In this document: positions 47,707-59,609 of the stretch, piece after piece
How the letters are laid out: every line of letters starts with the position of its first letter
How positions within the stretch are numbered: position 1 is the first letter of the stretch
Assembly (NCBI GenBank): GCA_016758965.1
Contig: JAEPRB010000192.1
Span: forward strand, 1-64,000
Length of the DNA: 64,000 nucleotides
Reading direction: 5' to 3'
DNA from: Circinella minor
Taxonomy: Eukaryota > Mucoromycota > Mucoromycetes > Mucorales > Lichtheimiaceae
Made by a program: the position numbers and the translations under genes
Notes under the pieces: model-generated
Told to the model about the DNA's origin: nothing
The model's input: only the letters and a program-made list of their open reading frames with translations
Database searches by the model: none

Positions 47707-48876
47707 TTACAAAGGTGAAGTGGTTGTACGTTTCCACATCGGACGAGATTCCCAACGCCTTTTACGTGCTACAGATGCTGCTGCTGCAGCTGATGGAGAT
47801 ATCGAAATGAAACACGCAGTAGCAGGCCGTGGGAGTTGTCTTTTTTCTGTCGAAGACAACAATGTTGCTGTGGAAGTGGATGATGAAGAAGAAATCACAC
47901 TACTACTACTATCATTAAATAACATGGGTGATGAATGAACTCGTCGCGTATTATTATTGTTTCCATGGAAAATAAATTCATCGTCATCTGATTCTTCATC
48001 ATCATCATAAGCACCAATTGATGTTGTTATGGACCAAACAGATGATTCTGTTGTAATTGTACTAATACTATCATGATCATCATCTTCAAACTCATCATAG
48101 TAGGTATAATGCTGTCGTTGCTGTTGATATTGCTGATGAAGCTGTTGAGCTTGTTGTTGTCGTTGTTGCTGATCTTGCTTTAATAGACGTTCTGAAGCAA
48201 GTGCAAATGATGTAAAACAATTACTACGACTTGAACGTAAAAGTGAAGAACACGAAGAGGATGGGAATGATTTCGATTTTTCTTGTTCTTGCTGTTGTTG
48301 ATCTAATTTTTGAATAGATTGTTTGGATGGTAATGCAAGCTGATTATCGGGATACTCTTTACTGCCGCTAGGATTGTTAGCAGGACCGAAAAGTTTATTA
48401 TAATAATTACGTTTCTTTTTTTCCATGCTAGCGCGTACAATTGTCGAAAGATTTGTAAGTTGTGATGAATCATCATCTTCATCCTCGTAGTCTTGTTGAG
48501 AATAAATAGATACAGTTTCATCCTCTTCATCTTCTTCATCACTTATACTATTGTAACGGTAATGATGTTGTTGTTGTTCCTGCTGCTGTTTTTGAGGTGT
48601 TGTTGCCATGATACTTGATGTCATCACAGATAAAGAACGCAGTGGTGGAGTAGTATTTGAAGAATCAACAAAATGTTGATAATAGGATGATGAAGAGGAA
48701 GTTGATGGAGACGAGGATAAAGATAAAGAACAATGTGAAGATGATCGTAGTTGAGATCGAAGTCGTATCAATTGAGAAGCATAATGAAGACGATTTTGAT
48801 CACAGTTGTATTTATTCGCGTCGTTGCTATTGTTTTTGTTACAATATTTTTGTTGATGATCACTTTGTTGATTCAT
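47707..48876 (-). CDS. Low-complexity acidic/Gln/Ser-rich protein with basic Trp-containing C-terminus
   Basis: Single exon from ATG 48876; 389 residues. Nearly all of it is low complexity: Ser runs, Gln runs, acidic blocks (SDEEDEEDE, DEFEDDDHD, DDDEESDDDE) and an Ala run (SPSAAAAASVA). Two islands look conserved: a central MEKKKRNYYNKLFGP and the very C-terminal RKRRWESRPMWKRTTTSPL. The length without stops, in both composition and codon phase, argues for a real gene. No signal peptide or membrane segment is seen. Intrinsic disorder with a basic short linear motif suggests a nuclear or regulatory protein, but the function is unknown. Confidence 0.65.
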   Translation of the reverse strand: MNQQSDHQQKYCNKNNSNDANKYNCDQNRLHYASQLIRLRSQLRSSSHCSLSLSSSPSTSSSSSYYQHFVDSSNTTPPLRSLSVMTSSIMATTPQKQQQEQQQHHYRYNSISDEEDEEDETVSIYSQQDYEDEDDDSSQLTNLSTIVRASMEKKKRNYYNKLFGPANNPSGSKEYPDNQLALPSKQSIQKLDQQQQEQEKSKSFPSSSCSSLLRSSRSNCFTSFALASERLLKQDQQQRQQQAQQLHQQYQQQRQHYTYYDEFEDDDHDSISTITTESSVWSITTSIGAYDDDEESDDDEFIFHGNNNNTRRVHSSPMLFNDSSSSVISSSSSTSTATLLSSTEKRQLPRPATACFISISPSAAAAASVARKRRWESRPMWKRTTTSPL

Positions 48877-51675
48877 AATTATAATAAATTTGAAATGTGA
48901 GAAACAAAAGAAAAGCAAGTAGAAGAATTAAAAAAACGTTTTAAGATTATTACATTTTTATGTTTGTCTGATAGGGGTTTTTTTAAACTCTCTCTTTTTC
49001 CCTGCCTTTTTTTTAACTCCATTCTTCATCTTCTTTTTTCTACTCTAGGGAAAAAAAGGGGAAGAGTTTTTTTTTCTCTCAGGTGAGGGATAGTAGAGAT
49101 ATGTACTATATATTACCTTTTTTTTTCGAAACATATACGTAACAACAATAAGGTTTATCAAGGGATGGGGAAGGCCTTACACTAATAAAGCAGAACAATT
49201 CATGTAGATATATATATATATATATACATATAAAGTAAGAGTAAAGGTATAAAAAGAAAGAAACAGAAATGGAAATCATATCAAGAGGTTTAAACAATAG
49301 AATTATTTTAGAGGATCGACAAAGAAAAAAGATTATATATTCAAGTATAGGGTCCATTATATGCTATATGCCAAATAGAAAGTTGGGTCCCTTGGAATAT
49401 AGATGGTTTTGTTATATATGTATACAAACGACTAATATATATCGGGTGCTGTGAGAAAAATAATTATTGTTGCCGTTGTTGTGCATGAATATTTACATAA
49501 AGATACGTATTTGTAGTACTAAAGTGGAAAAGGAGGATGAGGAGAAGTGAACGTATTTTATATACGTACATGAGGTCGATAACGAGATGAACAAAACTTA
49601 GTTCTTTTTTTTTTCTGCCTGCTCCTTTTTTATGTGATAGCTATATTTCGTTTTTGTTATGATAAATCACATGTTTTTATTATTGTTTATAATTACTCAA
49701 CAAAAGGAACGCATCAAAAACCGGTTTATAAAGGGGATCATGTCAAATTCACACTCTCAAATTTCGCAACGTTTTTTTTACAATTTGCTATCGATATGCA
49801 GTCAGTGTAAATTATTATGCGAGTAAAATCAATTAAAATTGATATCTTCGCCGTTACCGTTAACCACTGCTGCTGCACATGCTTATTTGTGTGTATGAAA
49901 TTGAAAAGATGTATTTTTTGACCATAAATAGTTTCATATTGTCGGTCAAATTTCTATATTGCTACTGTTATTACTAATTATCGTTTCTTCTTTTATTTTT
50001 ACTTTGCTTTTATTTTTTCTCATCCCTTTATCGAATCGATTCAAGTCATGTAAAATAGTGCTGATTTTTTATAGAAAGAAAAGGATAGTAATAAGCTCTA
50101 CGGAAATACGATATTCCTGTCCACATAAAAAAGGGTTACAGACTTCAAGAACATCAGTTTTGCTATCAAAAGCAAACTATACAGTGACCCATGCGCAGTT
50201 GATATTACCTTCTTATGAACATGTAAGTATTTTTTTTTTTTTGCATGGATCTTATTTCTATGAAATAACTACCGCATCAAGTAAGTAAAAACAAGCAAAA
50301 CAGTATGCCTTTACATATTATTGTTATCACAAATACATGGAGTGCTAATAAACCCTCAGAGTGATACGTATATATTTTTTAGACTTTGAGAATTTAACTA
50401 GGCTGATAATAATCTGCTTGCATAAAGTGATATACCTGTGGTTTATATTATGATGTATTACATATTATTGCATACTATCCAGTAATTATCATTATTGTTA
50501 ATTCTTTCCAATATAATTAGAATTATAGATGATAATGGTAAAAAATCTAATATTATATCCTTGATGCTGTAAGTTAAAAATATGCACGTTCTATTAATTT
50601 AGATGATACGTACTTATTGAACCTCCTATTACCATTCCTCATACCACCCACACTCACACATACACATACACATACATATCATACATATATAATGTGTGTG
50701 TGCGTATTTCTAGTTTTCTCTTCCTCTTTTAGCTTTTGTCAATATTATTCATAAAATATAGATATGACCGGTTATATAATTAAAGTCCAATGTACTAGCG
50801 AAAGTTTTTGAGTTAACATTAAAAATATATATATATGACATTTTCCTTATACTACATTCGATCACTGTTTTCTTCTTTTTATACGTAAATGTATAAAGAA
50901 GATTAGTATTTGTAAGAATATCTACAATTTATACGTATAAATAATTTATATATATATATTTATATGGATAGATTTATCAAAACAATGTTTATACGTATAA
51001 ATTTATTTTTATTATAATAAATTAGATTTATGTTGCTTGAAAAAGTTGTTGTATTTTAAAAATGTTTAAATGAATTGATTGATGCATTAAAAATGATGAG
51101 GCAACAAAAAACATTGAATTATTCTTCAAATAACATAACACATAGTGCATACATACATGTATAACATAATATATAATACCTTTCATTCTCTACTTCTTTA
51201 TCACTCCTTAAAAAAAAGGTTTCATGCATAATAATTTGCATATATTCAAAAGATACTTTTTGACTCCTTTTTTTTTTTTTCACCACCCCTCCTCATTCCC
51301 CTTCCCTTTTTTTTTTTTACTGACTCCTGCGGCAAATCATTTTAAAACAACTAATTGAACAATTTTTTTCAACTATAATAAAAGTGCTAATTTTATGGGG
51401 GTTTTTCTTTTTTAGGCTTTAATATATGAAAATTGTTCAAAAAAAAAAAATTGGTACTATTTTGTGAGTAAAATATATTGTAAAAGGATATTGTTTTGTG
51501 CTGGGTATGTAAAAAAAAAGAAAGAAAAAAAATTATTGTACAACCAAAAAGGAAGAAAAAAAAAGTAAAAAAAGATTACAAAGAAGATGATAATTGATAA
51601 AAAAAAAACAAAATGCCTTTCTAGAAAAAAATAAAAACAACATAAAATATATATGTATGTATATATAAAGGATTA
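48877..51675. other. Long intergenic region
   Basis: About 2.8 kb. A CT-rich tract precedes the gene on its left (48960-49080). A second, less perfect CA...TG microsatellite stands at 50650-50705. An open frame at 49959-50288 lacks an ATG and reads as low-complexity hydrophobic sequence; it is not called. Confidence 0.5.
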
Positions 51676-53357
51676 TTACACTCGTTGTTCGGAACTAACT
51701 ACCGTTCCATAGATAGGTAGAAGGGGTTCTATAACAAAAAAGGGTAAATGTGTGTGAGTATTTCTGAAATTGTTTCAATAGGTTTTTCATTACCTCCTTT
51801 TTTTTTTCTATTCTTGGGTCATTATAACACCACAAAAGAAAACAGTTACTGTATTCGTTACACATATAACTTAAAAAAAAGTATTACATACCTCTTTCTT
51901 GTTGATTTGGTGATGAACATGGTAATCTTTCTATGCAACCTTTACAAATCGGGCACTATTATTATTGTTATAGAAGATGTGTGTGAATGTGAATATTACT
52001 GATATATAATGTATTTGCGTAACACAATAACAACGACACCACCACCACCACCACCATCATCATCATCAAAAAACAAAAATAATACTTACAAATTTCTTTT
52101 GTGTTGTTAACCAAGCATCAACACATTGAGCATGGAAATCATGTTGACATGGTAATACCCTTAAATGATCCCCTTCCATATAATCTTCTAAACAAATAGC
52201 ACATTCTTCTCGTTCATTTTCACGGATTTTTTGTTTATTGTATATTTTTATCGCTAATTTATTGACAGTATTGACATCCGCTAAATCTGCTCTACGTTTT
52301 TGTCGTTGACGGATACGCCAGGATACATAAATGAGTGCGAGAAGTACACTAGGACTTATTACAACAATGACAAGAACATCAATCAAAGGCCTAATATTTA
52401 TCAATTTAAACAAGGGATATGTATAAATGTATCTTTTATTGTTAATATTTATTATAATTTCTTTATCTTCAATCCCAACGTCATAACGACAAATCATTAT
52501 TATTCTTACCAAGAAATAAAATCATCTAATTGTAAACGAATGGGTAACGGCTCAACCGTTGATTTTGTTAATGATAAAATAGTTAAGTATTCTTCTTGAG
52601 CAAGAAATACACTTGGAATTAATACATCAGATGTATCTCCTATATATTAAAAATTTTATTTTATGTTTTTAGTTTATTTTTCATTCATTCTCATCTGACA
52701 TGTCTTATTTTCGTCATTCCAGTATTCTCACACTATTATATAACTCCAACTTTGAATATATATATATTATAGACCAAAAACTACCTGGACATATACATTC
52801 CTTGTCTCCAATCCATTTTTTTTCCCACAATTTTTTTTTTGTTTTTTCTTACCTGGTGCATACATGGTGATCCATCGGCCTGGATGATCTGGATCACCTA
52901 CAACAACACCAACTGCGCCACTTTTTTGCATAAAACGAATTTTTGTTATAAATGAACATCCTCCTCTTTTTACCAATGCGATCCAATCATTATTATAAGG
53001 TGGTTTCGTTACTAGACTACAACCTGTTGGGTCTTCTTCGGGTTCAGCTAAGAAACCTAACTTTCCACTCTCCGATATCCGCGGACCAAATGCAGCAGCG
53101 TGATCTGCATAGGTCATATTGTTCGTCTTTTTTTGATTTATATTTTATTATACAAAAAAAAAAAAGAGGTTAATAATGACTATTTGTTATTATTATTCAA
53201 AATAAACAAGAGAAATAGATTGTTGTTGTTATGATCATAGTAAAACTTTTATCTTATAAAAACTCACCAAAACATGAATTGATGCTTTGACAGTGTAACT
53301 TGTTGAAATAAGAATAAGTAATAGCAACGATAACCATAAATAGCTAATAATCCTCAT
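51676..53357 (-). CDS. PA-TM-RING-H2 ubiquitin ligase
   Basis: Six exons: 53357-53268, 53126-52853, 52639-52510, 52390-52090, 51955-51892 and 51728-51676; about 303 residues. A signal peptide ([17 protein letters not shown], cut near residue 22) is followed by a protease-associated domain (about 40-165) with [12 protein letters not shown] and a VGVVVGDP core. One transmembrane helix (about 168-190, [19 protein letters not shown]) comes next, then a basic juxtamembrane stretch and a RING-H2 domain. The RING has [16 protein letters not shown] and CPIC, with the last Cys pair in the fifth exon. This is the architecture of RNF13/GRAIL-type endosomal E3 ligases, which ubiquitinate membrane cargo for sorting. 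A short tail follows the RING. All eight zinc ligands are present. Confidence 0.93.
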
Positions 53358-54801
53358 TTCGTAATTTTGTTTATGTTATATTTATAAAGTAGTTGTATTA
53401 TTATTATGAGTATTAAAAAAGTTGTGGTATACAAAATAACAAAAATATATAATAATGATAACAGAGAAAATATGAAGGAAAAAAAAAAGAAAGAAACAAA
53501 AAAAAAAAAAGAGGAAGGGAAAAGGGTTAAAAATATATTAAGGCTGAGGTATAAAAAGAGGTGTGTGTGTTTGTGTATTATGTGATATTTTTTTGGGGGG
53601 GCTTTGATGTGTGTCTGTACCAAAAGTTATTTAAAGGAGAGAAACGGGGGAGTGTGTACAGCAGATTAGTTATTTGGCGTACTATAATGGGCATTTATCC
53701 AAAAACAGGGCTCTTTCTTTCAGCTTCATTCCTTTTTTGATCATTTAAGTTTGTTGTTGTTATTGTTGACAGATTATTATTATTTTTGCGCTATTAAAGT
53801 GAATTGTTTACATTAAACTCAATAAAGCCTTGTTTTAAATATAAAATAGTATTAGTCAAGATAATGATGATTATATTTCGCCCTATAGACAAAAAAAAGA
53901 AAAAAAAAGTCATGAATGTATAATTTAATAATAATAATAATAAACTGTATGCAAGACAAGTGCTTTAATGAGCAAGAAATAAAATAATACCAATAAACAA
54001 ACAACTTAAAAACATGTGTACTGTATCAAAAGTAAAAGTAATCCCCTTCCCCCCCACTCTTCCTTCAGGCAACCCCCACTGGATCAAATAGTCATTCATT
54101 CTTTGACATTAATACATCTTTTTCTTCTCTTCCGTATACGTTCCGAACCTATCCGAGCCAGTGTAACAAAAAAAAGACAAGAAATGAGTTATGACATTTA
54201 TCTTTATTGTTATCTAGTCTCTTTTTTTTGTGTGTGGGGAGGGTTAAAATGATATATTTATTATTGTTATTATTACTCTTACTACCTATATAGCTAAACA
54301 AGGAAAACAAGAAGACCTCTTTTCTTTTCTTTTTTATAGAAAAGAAATATATATTATATATTCCACGTGAAAAATACTTCAAGTAGAACACGCTGAAAAG
54401 GATCCACTTATTATTATTATTACAATTGGCAAGAAAAGACCAAAAAAAAAAAAAAGAAAAAGGATTCGTATTCCTTTTTTTGTAAATAGTACAATCTCAG
54501 CCGATGCAGAACTTAACCTGCGTTATTATATTACTCATCTACTTGCAAGTTGTATAACTATTTCAAGTTATGCTCTTTTTTTTTTCTTTCTTTTCTCCAT
54601 AAAAAAAAAGCAATAACACGAACACTTTATTATAATTATATTTTTCTTCTTCCCCACCCTCCCCCCTTTTTTTCACTTTTTTTTTCCATCGTTATCCGCA
54701 CACGAAAACCCTCTTTCTTTTCCTCTATCTGTCCCCTTTTCTTTCCTTTTCGTTCTTTTTCTTAACATATATATATATATATATATATTCAACATAATAA
54801 T
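53358..54801. other. Divergent intergenic promoter region
   Basis: About 1.4 kb between the divergent ubiquitin ligase and kinase genes. It has purine-rich DNA near the ligase start and pyrimidine-rich DNA near the kinase start (54555-54765). Confidence 0.5.
54555..54801 (+). promoter_or_regulatory. Pyrimidine-rich promoter tract of the CaMKK-like kinase
   Basis: A C/T-rich tract of about 200 bp with T runs and CCCCTCCC words, then a TA repeat (54769-54788), directly precedes the start codon at 54802. A likely core promoter and 5' leader, inferred from composition. Confidence 0.4.
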
Positions 54802-57584
54802 ATGCAACCGTCATCAGCAGCAGACTTTTCTCCTATTCATGACCCAGCTTATTTTGCACAAAGACGTTCTAGTATATCCCATAATAATGAAAAGAATTCA
54901 TTGTCAATGTTACTAACAGGTCATTCATTGGCTCCATGGAAAAGTGCGGATAGTCTCGTACCATCACAAACCAATACAACAGCTACAGCAACAGGTGTAA
55001 ATAATAATACAACTGATTTAGATGTTGATAGAGCAACACGATCAAGACGTACATCAGGTGGTTATCCAATATACCCAAATAATCAACATAATCGTGAATC
55101 ATCCTCTGGATTAACTGACCGTCTTCGTAAATTCTCCTTTCCACGACAACCCACTACTCCAACATCACCTAGACATCCACCATCCCATTTTCAACATCAC
55201 CCACAACAACAACAACAACAAAATGACGTTGTCATGACAAATACCATTAATAAAGATTATGATCCTGCAACGGGTAATAAACTTATTAATAAATATATGA
55301 TTATTAAAGAAATTGGTCGAGGTGTTCATGGTAAAGTCAAACTTGCTGAAGATATTGAGACAGGTGAATTAGTGGTAAGTATATATATCTATATACATAT
55401 ATAATTTCTCTTCTCCTCTTCTTTCATGATTACAACAATAACAACAACATCTTCTCCCTATATACATGAATTATTCTTATTTTAATTTATACATAAAAAA
55501 AAAGGCAATCAAAATTGTAGATAAACGAACTCGACGACGACAACTTGGATATAGTTTATTACGTGGAAATAGTCAACAACAAGTTCGATCTGGATTGGAT
55601 GGATTTAAAAAACAAACGGATCTACCCCAATATAGAGAAAATGAACAAAAAATTCGACGCGAAATTGCTATTTTAAAAAAATGTGTTCATCCACACGTTG
55701 TCAGGCTACGTGAAGTCATTGATGATCCAGCAAGTCGAAAGATTTATTTAGGTAATGTTTGTCTCTCTCTTTTTTTTTTAAAAAAAAAGGAGGGGGAGGA
55801 AGTGGGGAGGAATTAGGGACTATATATATATATATATACGATCTTTTCCCCTTCTTTCTTTTCTTTAAAACACTTTTCCTTTCCGGTTTATGCAATCAAT
55901 TGACATAATTTATATTTATGTATATGTATAGCACTCGAATATATGGAAGGTGGGGAGATCCAATGGCGGGACGAACGTGAAATGCCGGTATTATCCATCG
56001 ATGATGCACGTAATGTTTTCAGAGATGTTGTAAGCGGTCTAGATTATCGTAAGTTTTTTTTTTCGTGGCTCTATTCTTATTATATATATACGTATATATA
56101 TTCTATAAATTTTGTTGACATGTGATCTGATTTATATAAATTATTATATGTCAATATTTTATAGTTCATTATCAAGGAATCATTCATCGTGATATTAAAC
56201 CTGCCAATTTACTTTTAACAACTGATTCAGTTGTCAAAATATCAGATTTTGGTGTCTCTTATTTTAATGAATTGTTAGCAGGTGATGGTCAACGATCGGC
56301 TTCTAGTGATGATAGTAATCGAATTGATCGGGAATTGGCAGAAACTGCCGGTACACCTGCGTTTTTTGCACCAGAACTTTGTTGTGCAGGTGATATGCCA
56401 TTAAGTCCAACAACCAATAATTCAAGTATGATGGATAGTTTACAAAGTAGTAGTCACCATAGCAACAGCAATACGACTACGACTACTAGTAATACTACGC
56501 GTCCTAAAGGAGGAGAAGATGAAGATAAATCCAGTCATCATCGACCAAGAATTACAAAAGCCATTGATATTTGGGCATTAGGTGTTACCCTTTATTGTCT
56601 TATTTTCGGTCGATGTCCATTTATTGCCGCTACCGAATTTGAGCTCTTTGATACCATTCCAACAGAATCTTTACATTTTCCTGATCCAGAAGAAATTGGA
56701 TTTGATATTTCAAATGAACTTAAACATCTTTTACAACGTTTACTTACTAAGAATCCAGAAGAACGTATTACATTGGAACAGGTTAAGGTAAATTAAATAA
56801 GATTTTAGTTATAAAAGTGTATATAAAAAGGAGGAGGAGAAGATGAAGAAAAAAGAAACTAAATAGCCATGTATAGAAACATCCTTGGGTAATTGAAGAT
56901 TTAGCAGATCCCCAACCATGGTGGGAAGAAGCTGATCCAAAACGATATAAAGCTGTTGAAGTTTCTGATGAAGAAGTTACTCATGCAGTGACAATTATGG
57001 ATCGCTTACGTAAATCTATACAAAAATTATCATCATCACTTTCGAATTTAACACATGGAATTACACGACGAAGGTCTAAAAGTGTTTCATCTCAACCTCC
57101 ACCACCACCACCTGCTTCATCATCAGGAACAGCATCTCGACAACATCCCCCTTCTTCTTCATCTATCGTAGAGCCACCCATACTAATGCATGGTAAACCT
57201 TCTTTTTCAACTTCTGTTATTCCAGGCAACAATAGTAATAATAACAGACCAATAGATGATTCTATACGACCCATTTCTTGTTTTTCTGATGAATCTCAGT
57301 ATTATCATCATCCTGATTTAGAAGAAGAAGATGAAGATGAAGAAGATTTTCATAACAATCATAATCATAATCAACATTATTATTACCATCATCATCATAA
57401 TCAACAACAATATCCTTCTTTTACGACACAACACGAACAACAACAAAAAAATCGACCTAGTTTAGATCGACAAACATCAACTGCATCATCATCATCCGGA
57501 TTAGGTATTACCATTGGTCGATATCGCGGTGGATTGACACCTCAAGTTCCTCCTTCATCTTATCATCCAGCATCTCAAAAATAG
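54802..57584 (+). CDS. CaMKK/Sak1/Ssp1-type serine/threonine kinase
   Basis: Five exons: 54802-55374, 55505-55751, 55932-56048, 56165-56787 and 56877-57584; about 755 residues. A disordered Ser/Thr/Pro/Gln N-terminus (1-165) precedes the kinase domain: glycine loop GRGVHGKV (172-179), AIK with Lys-194, HRDIKPAN (320-327), DFG (340-342) and GTPAFFAPE (375-383). Between Lys-194 and helix C lies an Arg-rich insert (about 200-245), as in the RP insert of CaMKK. The kinase ends in HPWVIEDLADPQPW, and the tail holds EVSDEEVTHAV, matching the end of CaMKK/Ssp1 kinases. These phosphorylate the activation loop of AMPK/Snf1 or CaM kinases. Downstream are a basic segment (possible calmodulin-binding, GITRRRSKS) and long His/Gln/Ser runs. 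About 60 low-complexity residues (384-450) are inserted after the APE motif. Confidence 0.93.
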
Positions 57585-58413
57585 AAATATATATATATAT
57601 TTCTTTTCTCTCACTCACCCATTCTCTCTCCCTTCCTTCCTTTCCCTGTTTTGAAAGATTTATTATAATTTATGGAATACATAATTTTCTTATACGCACA
57701 TTTTTATTTTACACAATCAATCAATTAATCATCTCAACAAGCAAATCCTCATTATACACACTTTATATAATTTTTTTTTTATAAATGGACAGTACGTAAC
57801 AAACTCATAAATTATCTAAATATTATTATTACAAACAAATCATCTCATTAATATAAAAATTCTCACTCTCATACTCCAAACATTAACAATATTAAAAAAA
57901 AAATCTATCTATCTATATATATATATATGCGATAGTATTAAGAGTGAATCACAATTAAATTAAATTTGTGAATAGGATTGGGAAAGGCAAGAAAACTCAT
58001 AAGAAAATTTTAAAGCACGTATACATATATATATACTATGAAAAACGAGATGGAGGTGTATTAGAATACAATTCTTTTGTTGTTTATAGCAACCGACTTC
58101 AAATTGTTGCTAGGAAGAATATATTTAAATTTAACACATGCAAAAAAAAAAAAAAAATTCGTTGCATTTTTTTTTTATAATACAGATTTAACTAATGAAA
58201 AAAAAAAAAAACGTGGACCCCATTTTTATATAAAAATAGTAAATAATTTAATTTAAATAAATGATTAAAAACGAAGAAAAAAAAATATATATTGTGTACA
58301 TGCAGAAGAAATAAATAAATAAAAAGAAGTGTGATGCAATGTTGTATTTACACTGGAAAAGAAAAAAAAAGAGAGAACGAAGAACAAAAAAAAAAGATTT
58401 TTTTTTTTTTTGC
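57585..58413. other. Convergent 3' region
   Basis: About 830 bp of AT-rich DNA between two convergent 3' ends; no gene seen. Confidence 0.5.
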
Positions 58414-59609
58414 TTATGGTGTATAAGGAGGAGGTGGAATATTAGAAGTAGACGCTGTGTCTTTGATATCAATTGAAGCATGTTGTCGATGAAGTTGGTA
58501 TTGAAGATGTTGTTGTTGCATGGAAGGTGTTGTTTCAGTTGATCGTTGAGCCATGGCTACTCCTGGTTGTTGTTCTACTGCTGCTGCTGATGATGATGGT
58601 GGTAAAGAGGTTGATAATGAAGATGGTGGTAAATCTTGTTCATGATATTGATGAGATTGTTGAGATAAAGAAGTAGTACCAAGAACATTTGATGGTAGTG
58701 AAGATCCATTAAGAGAATTATTATTATTATTATTATTATTAGGAGGTAATGGAGGTAATGAAATGATTGTGGAGTCGGTAGAAACATGTTTGCCGATCTT
58801 TTTTAATTTACGTTTTCGATATATATAAATATATAAACAAACAGAAATTATTACCAAGACAGCTACAACCACCACAGTAGCAATAATGGCTGTATGAATT
58901 TGATCGACATGATGATCAGAAACTGCTTTATCTTCATTATCGTCTAAACTTGTATCAATACATCGATTATTTTCAATACATTGTAATGAATTTAAACATT
59001 GATAAGTCGATTCACATGTAGCATCTTCAGACATACTATTAACACAAATATGTGTATCCTTGTTACAATAAGTGTTATATTCACAGTCGCTTAAATAATC
59101 ATCAAATGGATTACTTGCATTGCCTGGTGGCCAATGTATAATAGATTGACGTCCATTTGATATTTCTTTGAGTTCAGTTTCTTTTAATGGTGGATTTGGT
59201 GATGTGACGCAAGGTGTATTTCGACGTGCTGTTTCTCCAATAAAAATAGGTGACAGGTCCGGCTGAGAAAGAATCCATCTGTTTTTTAAAAAAAATAAAA
59301 TAAAAAAAAAAAGAACCATAGAAACGTCAATTAATTATAAAATATCGATTAGATTCACTTCTATATTAAATAATGACTAATATGCAAGTCATGCATACAA
59401 AAGAGAGAGAAAGATAACCCAAAAAAAAAAAGAATAGTTTTAACTTACTGTGAATTATGTTGTGGACCACATTGAACTGTAACATTAGTAACTATACAAG
59501 CATGGGTAATATCAGCACAAGGCCAAGTACAATCAACAACAACTTTGATAGCTTTAGAATAATTTATATAAAGGAACAACAACAGAAAGATGCTGTTGTT
59601 CAGCCACAT
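58414..59609 (-). CDS. Single-pass Cys-rich membrane protein with C-terminal PPxY motif
   Basis: Two exons, 59609-59449 and 59278-58414; 341 residues. The start is the ATG giving MWLNNSIFLLLFLYINYSKA, a signal peptide; a second ATG 4 bp upstream hits a stop at once. The outside part (about 21-180) has many Cys (VDCTWPC, CEYNTYCNKDTHIC, CESTYQCLNSLQC, NNRC), spaced like a disulfide-knotted domain, and NATN-type glycosylation sites. A transmembrane helix follows (about 187-210, IIATVVVVAVLVIISVCLYIYI), then a basic stop-transfer (RKRKLKK). The tail is Asn/Ser/Gln/Pro-rich and ends in NIPPPPYTP. PPPY is a PPxY motif that binds WW domains of Nedd4/Rsp5 ligases. A surface sensor or sorting adaptor is a fair guess; no family is recognised. 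Confidence 0.75.

Noticed and set aside
49959..50288. 109-codon open frame with hydrophobic start
   Set aside because: It begins at TTG, not ATG, in T-rich DNA; the apparent membrane segment reflects base composition.
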